A stretch of 5,414 nt of DNA, from positions 1 through 5,414 of the forward strand of contig JAQGJF010000005.1 of assembly GCA_028290765.1 (NCBI GenBank), read 5' to 3'. Shown in pieces: positions 1-5,414 of this stretch. This DNA is from Tardiphaga sp. (GTDB taxonomy: Bacteria; Pseudomonadota; Alphaproteobacteria; Rhizobiales; Xanthobacteraceae). Each line of letters starts with the position of its first letter. The stretch's first letter is position 1. The translations under genes were made by a program, and so were the position numbers. The notes under the pieces are model-generated. The model worked only from the letters and a program-made list of their open reading frames with translations. It was not told the origin of the DNA and did not search any database.

Positions 1-1909
1 GAGCGACGAGGATGCGCCGATGGTCGGCGAGATCTGCCGCCGGCAGGACGGCATCGCGCTCGCGATCGAACTCGCCGCCGGCCGCGTCAGCGTCTTTGGC
101 ATCCAGGAAATCGGCGCACTGCTCAACAACCGTTTCGGGCTGTTGTGGGAAGGCCGTCGAACGGCACTACTTCGTCATCAAACGCTGCGGGCGACGCTCG
201 ACTGGAGTTACAATCTGTTGTCCGAGCCGGAACGCGTTGCGCTCCGCAGGATGTCGATCTTCGCCGGCATTTTTACCCTGGAAGCCGCCCGTGCTGTCGC
301 CGCCGGGCCGGAACTCGACAGCAACGAAGTCGCCGTGGCGCTGGAAAGTCTGGTCGCGAAATCCCTTGTTTCGGCCGACATCCATGTCGCGTCACCCCGC
401 TATCGCCTGCTCGACACCACGCGCGCCTATGGCCAGGAAAAACTGCTCGACAGCAGCGACGCAGACCAGGTGGAATTCCGCCGTGCGAGCTATTTCCTGG
501 AATTGCTTGAACAGGTCGACGACGATATGCCGGCGCCTTCGCAGCCCGAGAGCTTCGCGACCCATGCGGATCAGCTTGGAAATGTTCGCGCCGCGCTGGA
601 ATGGTGTTTCTCCGCCCGCGGCCAGTTGACGGTAGGCGTCGCTCTCGCCGCGGCCTCGACCCGCCTGTTTCTCGATATGTCGCTGTTGGCCGAATGCCAT
701 CGCTGGAGCGAACGGGCGATCGCAGCGTTGGATGATGTTACGCGCGGAAGCCGGCATGAGATGGAGCTCCACGCAGCTCTCGGCCTGTCGCTGATGCTGA
801 CCAGAGGCAATACCGAGCAAGCCGGCAACTCGCTGACGAGAGGCCTCGAACTGGCCGAGCAACTGGGCGACCTGCGCGGCCAGCTTGGCTTCTTCGAGAA
901 GCTTCACCTGTTCCACGTCAGAATTGGAAATTTCCAGGACGCGCTGATGTTCGCGCAGCGCGGCGAATCGGTTGCGCAAGAGATCGGCGATCCGGTCGGG
1001 CTGGCGCAGATTCGTGTTGCGCTCGGAATTTCATATCATCTCAAGGGAGACAGCCCCGCCGCTCGCGCTTGCCTGGCCTTCGCCCTGGAGCATCTGCCGG
1101 CTTCGCAGATCAATTCGCACCACTACAACTTCGATTATCGCAATCGCGCCCGCATTACGTTGGCGCGCGTGCTTTGGCTTCAGGGTTATCCGGACCAGGC
1201 TGTCGGCATGGCGCGACAGGCGCTCGAGGACACCATCAACCTTGATCATCCGATCAAGCTTTGCCTGGCGCTGTTCTGGGCGTCGTCGGTTTTTCTCTGG
1301 AACAAGGATTTGAAAAGCGCGGAGGAATACAACGACCTGTTCATTGCCCAGGCCGACCGATATTCGCTGGCGCCCTTTCAAACGATCGGCCTGGGCGCCA
1401 GGGGCGAGCTGCTGGTAATGCGGGGGGACGTCGAACCCGGCATGATCCTGTTGCGCCGCTCGCTGGAGGCGTTGCGCGCGCATCGATATGGATTGTTGAC
1501 GGCTTTCAGCGAAGCGCTGGCGCAAGGCCAGTCGCGCGTCGGACGAGGAGACGAAGCGCTCGCGACAATCGATGAAGCCATCGCCCTGGTCGAGCACAAC
1601 GGAGATTTGTTCGGTTTCCCCGAACTGTTGCGGATCAAGGCGGATATCCTGGCGTCGATGCCGAACCCGGATGTGATCGGGGCCGAACGTCATTTTATTC
1701 GTTCGCTCGAACTGGCCGGACAGCAATCATCGCTGGCCTGGGAGCTGCGAACCGCGACGAGCCTGGCGCGGCTCTGGTCGTTGCAAGGACGGCGTGACGA
1801 GGCGCGGGACGTGCTAGCGCCGATCTATGCCCGCTTCACCGAAGGTTTCGAGAGTCCGGACCTGGCGGCGGCCAGGTATTTGCTGGATGAGCTGCGCGGA
1901 TCGCGGTGA
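1..1909 (+). CDS. STAND ATPase-TPR transcriptional regulator, C-terminal part (5' end outside window)
   Basis: This is the C-terminal two thirds of a large regulator. The frame is open from base 2 and the first ATG at 20 is internal: it aligns with Thr326 of the complete paralogue at 2183-5038, so about 325 residues are missing, presumably the winged helix plus Walker A and B. What remains starts at the end of the nucleotide-binding domain, with the GLPL-like motif GIALAIEL (codons from 50). Next come LDWS (from 197) and YRLLDTTRAY (from 401), both typical of COG3903 ATPases. LGNVRAALEW (from 575) opens a long TPR-like helical region reaching the stop at 1907-1909. Conserved sensor blocks include FDYRNRAR, QADRYSLAP and, near the end, YARFTEGF. 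No transmembrane segment or receiver domain is seen. The family role is ATP-gated signal sensing in the cytoplasm. That it is a DNA-binding activator is inferred from the paralogue, since its own N-terminus is not visible. Signal unknown. Confidence 0.9.
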   Translation, partial: SDEDAPMVGEICRRQDGIALAIELAAGRVSVFGIQEIGALLNNRFGLLWEGRRTALLRHQTLRATLDWSYNLLSEPERVALRRMSIFAGIFTLEAARAVAAGPELDSNEVAVALESLVAKSLVSADIHVASPRYRLLDTTRAYGQEKLLDSSDADQVEFRRASYFLELLEQVDDDMPAPSQPESFATHADQLGNVRAALEWCFSARGQLTVGVALAAASTRLFLDMSLLAECHRWSERAIAALDDVTRGSRHEMELHAALGLSLMLTRGNTEQAGNSLTRGLELAEQLGDLRGQLGFFEKLHLFHVRIGNFQDALMFAQRGESVAQEIGDPVGLAQIRVALGISYHLKGDSPAARACLAFALEHLPASQINSHHYNFDYRNRARITLARVLWLQGYPDQAVGMARQALEDTINLDHPIKLCLALFWASSVFLWNKDLKSAEEYNDLFIAQADRYSLAPFQTIGLGARGELLVMRGDVEPGMILLRRSLEALRAHRYGLLTAFSEALAQGQSRVGRGDEALATIDEAIALVEHNGDLFGFPELLRIKADILASMPNPDVIGAERHFIRSLELAGQQSSLAWELRTATSLARLWSLQGRRDEARDVLAPIYARFTEGFESPDLAAARYLLDELRGSR

Positions 1910-1931
1910 ATCCCGACGAAAGAAATCCGGT

Positions 1932-1960
1932 GTCGCTCAACTTTTAATTAAAGCGACTTT
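1932..1960 (+). terminator. weak hairpin after first regulator gene, possible terminator
   Basis: GTCGCT (1932-1937) pairs perfectly with AGCGAC (1952-1957), 23 bases after the stop codon. The loop is 14 bases, AT-rich, and contains the palindrome TTAATTAA. Only three T residues follow (1958-1960). The stem is short and the T-tract poor, so this may be a weak terminator or a chance dyad. Its position, right behind the first gene and before a promoter-like sequence, is the main argument for it. Confidence 0.25.
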
Positions 1961-1969
1961 CCAGCACAA

Positions 1970-2035
1970 CGCGCGCGGCATGCGCGCGATCGCGCTCGAC
2001 CACGCGTGCGGAGTGGGCAACGACCCACGGACGTG
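1970..2035. repeat. cluster of short dyads in the intergenic spacer
   Basis: Several short perfect dyads crowd this stretch. CGCGCGC (1970-1976) faces GCGCGCG (1982-1988) across a 5-base loop. CACGCGTG (2001-2008) is an 8-base palindrome. GTGGG (2013-2017) faces CCCAC (2024-2028). CACG-GA-CGTG spans 2026-2035. They lie just upstream of the proposed promoter, so they could be operator sites, but short dyads are common by chance in GC-rich DNA. None has a T-tract. Confidence 0.25.
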
Positions 2036-2053
2036 TTGCTGGCGTTGCGCGAC

Positions 2054-2082
2054 ATTGACGCATGGCAGTTCGGCTCTCATAT
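2054..2082 (+). promoter_or_regulatory. candidate sigma-70-type promoter for the second regulator
   Basis: ATTGAC (2054-2059) and TCATAT (2077-2082) are separated by 17 bases. They match the alphaproteobacterial housekeeping consensus CTTGAC-N17-CTATAT at 5/6 and 4/6 positions. Transcription would start near 2089, giving a 5' leader of roughly 94 bases. The left arm of a 9-base inverted repeat (2049-2057) overlaps the -35 element, which would suit autoregulation. Prediction by eye only. Confidence 0.35.
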
Positions 2083-2170
2083 GAAAGTATCCAGGCTGGC
2101 AGCAACGCTACGCGCCACGACGGAGCTTTGGCGTCGCTGTGGCGCAATGTCGCAAGTGGGTCTCCGCCAA

Positions 2171-2175
2171 AAGGA
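2171..2175 (+). promoter_or_regulatory. ribosome binding site of the second regulator
   Basis: AAGGA sits 7 bases before the ATG at 2183, a good Shine-Dalgarno match at good spacing. It fixes the start at 2183, which also places the winged-helix domain at the usual short distance from the N-terminus. Confidence 0.75.
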
Positions 2176-2182
2176 CTGATCG

Positions 2183-5038
2183 ATGCCGAACCAGGAGCGT
2201 CCCCCGGATCAGCACGCGATTTTGTTCGGTACATTTCGGCTGCGTGTCTCGGAGAGGCTCCTCGAAAATGATGGCGCACCGGTTTACCTGGGCGCCCGGA
2301 CGCTGGATATTCTCATCGCCCTGGTCGAGCGCGCCAGCGAGGTCGTCAGCAAGAAAGACCTGATGGCGCGGGTCTGGCCGGATATGACGGTCGATGAAGG
2401 CAGCCTCCGATTTCAAATCGCATTGCTACGCAAGGCCCTGGGCGAAGACGAGCCCGGCGCCCGCTATGTGGCGACCCTGCCGGGGCGGGGCTATTGTTTC
2501 GTGGCGCCGATTTCCCATTCGCTCGCGCCGGGATTGCCGGCCGTGGAGACTCCGGTCTCTCATCCGTCGTACGGCCTGCCGGCGCGCCTGACGCGGATGG
2601 TGGGACGCGACGAAACGGTGCAGAGCCTGTCGGCACGACTGGCGACTGAACGCTTCGTCACCATCGTGGGGCCGGGCGGTATCGGCAAGACCACGGTTGC
2701 AGTCGCGGCGGCTCACACGCTGCTGGCGGATTTTGTCGGAGCCGTCTGCTTCTTCGATCTCGGGCCGCTGAGCGATCCGCTGCTGGTCCCCAGCGCGGTC
2801 GCATCGACGCTCGGGCTTCAGGTGCCGTCCCGTGACCCGACCCCCGGCCTGATCGCGTTCCTTCGCGACAAGCGGATGCTGCTGATCCTCGACAGTTGCG
2901 AACACGTCATTGAGACAGCCGCTGCATTGGCGGAGCGGATCTTTCAGGAGGCGCCGCAGACCCACATTCTGGCGACCAGCCGGGAAGCGTTGCGTGTCGA
3001 AGGTGAACATGTGTATCCGCTGACGCCGCTGGACAGCCCTCCGGAAGACGCCGAATTGACCGCCGCGCAGGTGCTGGCTTTCCCGGCCGCCCAGCTGTTC
3101 GTCGAACGCGTCGCCGCCAGTGGCCATCGTTTCGAACTGCAGGACAGCGACGCGCCGACGGTCGCCGAGATCTGCCGCAGGCTCGACGGGATCGCGCTGG
3201 CGATCGAACTGGCGGCCGGTCGTGTCAATGCCTATGGCATTCAGGAGACCGCTGCGCTGCTCAACGACCGGTTCAGGCTGTTGTGGAAGGGACGGCGCAC
3301 CGCGCTGCTCCGGCATCAGACCCTGAGCGCCACGCTCGACTGGAGCTTCGATCTGTTGAACGAGCGCGAGCGGGTTGTGCTGCGCAGGCTATCGGTGTTC
3401 GTCGGCATTTTCACGCTCGAAGCGGCCCGGTCGGTGGCGGTGGGAAGCGATATCGACGCCGAGCAGGTTGTCGCGACCCTGGCAAGCCTGGTGGCGAAGT
3501 CCCTGGTTGCGGCGAACACCAGCGACGTGACGACGCGTTACCGCCTGCTCGATACCACGCGGGCCTATGTCCTGGGCAAGCTGCTCGACGGCGGGGATGC
3601 CGATCAGGCCGCCCGCCATCATGCCATCTATTATCTCGAATTGCTCGAACGCACCGACGCAAAAGCGGCATCGACGACGCTCGATGTCAAAACCTTCGCC
3701 GATTTTGGCGAGCATCTCGGCAATGTGCGTGCCGCGCTGGAATGGAGTTTTTTCGAGCGCGGCGACATCGCGGTGGGCATCGCGCTGGCGGCGGTGTCGG
3801 CGCGCCTGTTCCTGGAAATGTCGCTGTTGACCGAATGCCATCGCTGGACCGAACAGGCCATCGCCGCGCTCGACGGAACCACAAGCGGGACCCCGCGGGA
3901 GATGGAGCTGCAGGCGGCTCTCGGGCTGGCGCTGATGTTTACCAGGGGCAACAGCGAGCAGGTCCGCGACGCGCTCAAGCGAGGCCTGGTGCTCGCCGGT
4001 GAACTCGGCGATCTGCACAACGAACTGCGCCTGCTCGGGCGGCTTCATATCTTCCATGAAAGGATCGGCGACTTTCACAGCGCCCTGGAATTCGCCCTGC
4101 GCGGCGAAGCAGTCGCCGCCGCGATCGCGGATCCGGTCGGCATTGCCGAAGCGCACTCGGCGCTCGGAATTTCCCATCATCTCGAGGGCAATGGCGCCAG
4201 AGCGCGCTTCTATCTCGAGGCGGCGACAGTGGAACTGCCGGCGTCCAGCCGGATCAATACCTTCCACTTCGGTTTCGACTATCGTAACCGGGCGCGCATC
4301 GCGCTGGCGCGCGCGCTCTGGCTCGAGGGACTTTCGGATCAGGCGCTGGTCGTCGCCCGCGAGACCGTCGCGGAAGCCGACCACCCCGTCACGCTGTGCA
4401 TCGCGCTGATCTGGGCAGTGTCGGTATTCATGTGGAATGGCGATCTCGATGCCGGTGAAGCGCATATCGATCGCTTCATCGAGCAGGCCGACCGCTATTC
4501 GCTGGCGCCGTATCAGGCCGTCGGTCGCGGCGTGAAAGGCGAACTGCTGGTCCGGCGAGGGGAGCCCGAATCCGGCATCGCAGTGCTGCGCGCCGCCCTG
4601 GAGACATTGCATTCGCTCCGTTACGAGTTGTTGACGACCGCCTTCAGCGCCGCGATCGCGGAGGGACAGGCGATGATGGGCCGGTTCGACGGCGCGCTCG
4701 AGGCGATCGATGAAACCATCGCGCTGGTCGAGCGCAATGGCGACTTGTTCATGATGCCGGAGCTGCTGCGCGTCAAAGCGACCATCCTGATCTCGGCGCC
4801 CGAACCCGAATCGTCGAAGGCCGAGCAATGTCTTCTGGATTCGCTCGATCTGGCGGACCGGCAAGGTGGGTTGGCCTGGCAGTTGCGAACGGCGACCAGC
4901 CTGGCTCATTTGCGGTCCGGGCAAGGCCGCCCGGACGAGGCGAGAGACGTGCTCACGCCGATCTATGCGCGCTTTACCGAGGGCTTCGACAATGCCGACC
5001 TGAAGGCCGCGGCGCGCCTGCTGCGGGAATTGCGATGA
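2183..5038 (+). CDS. winged-helix / STAND ATPase / TPR transcriptional regulator (complete)
   Basis: This is a 951-residue one-component regulator with three parts. Residues about 14-110 form an OmpR/PhoB-type winged helix (Trans_reg_C): WP at 65-66, the recognition-helix region VDEGSLRFQIALLRKALG (70-87) and the wing YVATLPGRGYCFVA (95-108). After a linker, residues about 139-470 are a STAND P-loop ATPase: VGRDE (140-144), Walker A GPGGIGKTT (163-171, Lys169), Walker B LLILD (233-237, then SCEH), TSR sensor (265-267), GLPL-like GIALAIEL (336-343), LDWS (385-388) and YRLLDTTRAY (453-462). LGNVRAALEW (512-521) begins a TPR-like helical sensor running to the C-terminus. No receiver Asp pocket, signal peptide or convincing membrane span is present, so it should be cytoplasmic. 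MalT/AfsR-type STAND proteins switch by ATP/ADP exchange and oligomerisation on sensing a ligand or partner. Its signal and target promoters are unknown. It lies 273 bases after a close paralogue. Confidence 0.93.
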   Translation: MPNQERPPDQHAILFGTFRLRVSERLLENDGAPVYLGARTLDILIALVERASEVVSKKDLMARVWPDMTVDEGSLRFQIALLRKALGEDEPGARYVATLPGRGYCFVAPISHSLAPGLPAVETPVSHPSYGLPARLTRMVGRDETVQSLSARLATERFVTIVGPGGIGKTTVAVAAAHTLLADFVGAVCFFDLGPLSDPLLVPSAVASTLGLQVPSRDPTPGLIAFLRDKRMLLILDSCEHVIETAAALAERIFQEAPQTHILATSREALRVEGEHVYPLTPLDSPPEDAELTAAQVLAFPAAQLFVERVAASGHRFELQDSDAPTVAEICRRLDGIALAIELAAGRVNAYGIQETAALLNDRFRLLWKGRRTALLRHQTLSATLDWSFDLLNERERVVLRRLSVFVGIFTLEAARSVAVGSDIDAEQVVATLASLVAKSLVAANTSDVTTRYRLLDTTRAYVLGKLLDGGDADQAARHHAIYYLELLERTDAKAASTTLDVKTFADFGEHLGNVRAALEWSFFERGDIAVGIALAAVSARLFLEMSLLTECHRWTEQAIAALDGTTSGTPREMELQAALGLALMFTRGNSEQVRDALKRGLVLAGELGDLHNELRLLGRLHIFHERIGDFHSALEFALRGEAVAAAIADPVGIAEAHSALGISHHLEGNGARARFYLEAATVELPASSRINTFHFGFDYRNRARIALARALWLEGLSDQALVVARETVAEADHPVTLCIALIWAVSVFMWNGDLDAGEAHIDRFIEQADRYSLAPYQAVGRGVKGELLVRRGEPESGIAVLRAALETLHSLRYELLTTAFSAAIAEGQAMMGRFDGALEAIDETIALVERNGDLFMMPELLRVKATILISAPEPESSKAEQCLLDSLDLADRQGGLAWQLRTATSLAHLRSGQGRPDEARDVLTPIYARFTEGFDNADLKAAARLLRELR

Positions 5039-5093
5039 TCCTTAAGCGTTTGTAACAGCAACGCTTTTTCAGGCTGACGCGAAGGATCATCGC
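5032..5093 (+). repeat. 12-base perfect inverted repeat overlapping the stop codon
   Basis: GCGATGATCCTT (5032-5043) is the exact reverse complement of AAGGATCATCGC (5082-5093). The left arm includes the stop codon TGA (5036-5038) of the second regulator. It runs directly into the left arm of the inner stem (5044-5050), so the RNA could form a 19-base-pair stem interrupted by one 15-base bulge (5067-5081) on its 3' side. A 12-base perfect match at this distance is unlikely to be chance. Confidence 0.7.
5044..5069 (+). terminator. Rho-independent terminator after the second regulator
   Basis: AAGCGTT (5044-5050) pairs perfectly with AACGCTT (5060-5066) over a 9-base loop. The stem runs into a T-tract of five (5065-5069), two of which are in the stem. 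It starts five bases after the stop codon. The stem is modest in GC, so efficiency may be partial. The flanking 12-base inverted repeat would extend the base of the structure. There is no T-tract for the opposite strand. Confidence 0.6.
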
Positions 5094-5097
5094 CCCG

Positions 5098-5130
5098 ATG
5101 GCGTAGCCGCCATGCTCCTATAGATGGAGC
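5098..5130. repeat. two further abutting hairpins downstream of the terminator
   Basis: ATGGCG (5098-5103) pairs with CGCCAT (5108-5113) over the loop TAGC. GCTCC (5114-5118) pairs with GGAGC (5126-5130) over a 7-base loop. The hairpins touch each other and begin four bases after the outer inverted repeat ends. They may be part of one structured 3' region or an intergenic palindromic element. No T-tract follows either one. Confidence 0.35.
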
Positions 5131-5261
5131 CGGTCTTCGCACTCACAACATTTAACAAGTCCTTCGCAGCGATAACGGGCCTTCCGCGCCGGGATCGCTA
5201 AGCTCTCGGCATCGGAATTCGCCCGCGTGGCGCCAATGAACTTAGCTGCTGGACGTTCATC
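5131..5261. other. intergenic stretch without a recognisable gene
   Basis: No convincing gene, RNA gene or strong promoter is seen here. The one dyad worth noting is AGCGAT (5168-5173) facing ATCGCT (5194-5199) with 20 bases between, which could be an operator for a downstream gene. In the frame of the possible gene at 5262, a TAA at 5199-5201 closes off any upstream extension. A minus-strand open frame at 5118-5342 gives an arginine- and cysteine-rich peptide with no familiar motif and no visible start signal, so it is not called. Confidence 0.4.
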
Positions 5262-5414
5262 ATGAGTCTGATCGAGATAAGCGGTCCCGGAAATGCCTCG
5301 GCGCCAGAAGCCACGATCGCCGGATCGGTGAGGGCGCCACATTCATATCGCCGTCATGCGCGGGCGAACGTCGTCGTCGCCCAGACATCGCCACAGCGAA
5401 TCGATTTTTGCAGA
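5262..5414 (+). CDS. possible start of an unidentified gene (runs off the window)
   Basis: From the ATG at 5262 the frame stays open for 51 codons to the last base. The peptide begins MSLIEISGPGNASAPEATIA and resembles nothing I recognise. The upstream in-frame stop is at 5199-5201, and 5262 is the first ATG after it. The only ribosome-binding hint is GGA at 5251-5253, eight bases before the start. About 60% of codons end in G or C by count, which looks lower than in the two large genes, so codon use does not argue strongly for coding. It could equally be an open frame by chance in GC-rich DNA. No function is proposed. Confidence 0.28.
   Translation, partial: MSLIEISGPGNASAPEATIAGSVRAPHSYRRHARANVVVAQTSPQRIDFCR

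Noticed and set aside
2129..2144. Direct repeat TGGCG at 2129 and 2140, an 11-base spacing suited to OmpR-type dimers
   Set aside because: Five bases is too short to be meaningful in this composition without conservation data.
4394..4435. Hydrophobic segment LCIALIWAVSVFMW as a possible membrane span
   Set aside because: It is only about 14 residues, sits inside the helical-repeat region, and has a conserved counterpart in the first protein. A buried TPR helix is the simpler reading.
3389..4924. Long minus-strand open frame of 511 codons opposite the second regulator
   Set aside because: It lies wholly inside a well-supported gene with recognisable domains. Antisense open frames are expected in GC-rich DNA with strong third-position bias, and its product shows no domain. 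The same applies to the minus frames at 1031-1726 and 2426-3316.
1..5038. Anti-phage STAND (Avs-like) defence system
   Set aside because: The effector visible in the second gene is a winged helix, not a nuclease, protease or other toxic domain, and no defence genes are adjacent. A transcription switch fits better.
5229..5339. Three copies of GGCGCCA (5229, 5300, 5333)
   Set aside because: The core is a self-complementary GC-rich hexamer expected often by chance here. Spacing is irregular and two copies fall in the possible coding frame.
5118..5342. Minus-strand 74-codon open frame
   Set aside because: The peptide has no familiar motif, no clear ribosome binding site was found, and it overlaps the alternative plus-strand frame at 5262. 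Chance is the simplest explanation.
5362..5382. Hairpin GGGCGA / TCGCCC near the window end
   Set aside because: A perfect 6-base stem with a 9-base loop but no T-tract directly after it. It falls in a possible coding frame, so there is too little to call a terminator.

Overview
The window is high-GC DNA with dense coding and strong G/C bias at third codon positions. Its proteins look like those of a Rhizobiales alphaproteobacterium of the Bradyrhizobium/Nitrobacteraceae type. That assignment rests on recalled family resemblance and composition, not on a search.

Layout: (1) Positions 1-1909 hold the 3' two thirds of a large plus-strand gene whose start lies before the window. (2) Positions 1910-2182 are a 273-base spacer with a weak hairpin after the first stop codon, a cluster of short dyads, a plausible alphaproteobacterial sigma-70-type promoter and a good ribosome binding site. 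(3) Positions 2183-5038 hold a complete 951-residue paralogue of the first gene. (4) Positions 5032-5130 carry a composite hairpin that overlaps the second stop codon and contains an intrinsic-terminator-like stem, followed by two more hairpins. (5) Positions 5131-5414 are mostly featureless, apart from a possible gene start at 5262 that runs off the end.

Both large genes encode the same kind of protein. It has an OmpR/PhoB-type winged-helix DNA-binding domain at the N-terminus (visible only in the second gene), a STAND-class P-loop ATPase of the 'predicted ATPase' COG3903 type, and a long TPR-like helical sensor ending in a conserved block (LRTATSLA...GR.DEARDVL.PIYARFTEGF). By analogy with MalT and AfsR-like STAND regulators, such a protein is a cytoplasmic ligand- or partner-triggered transcription switch. 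The helical repeats would sense, the ATPase would gate oligomerisation, and the winged helix would bind promoter DNA. The signal and target genes cannot be read from this window.

The main point of interest is the tandem pair itself. The two proteins are about two thirds identical over the stretch compared by eye and similar throughout, yet each gene seems to be its own transcription unit. This suggests local duplication followed by divergence of sensing or targeting. I see no convincing evidence of a wholly new system, RNA gene, mobile element or CRISPR array.
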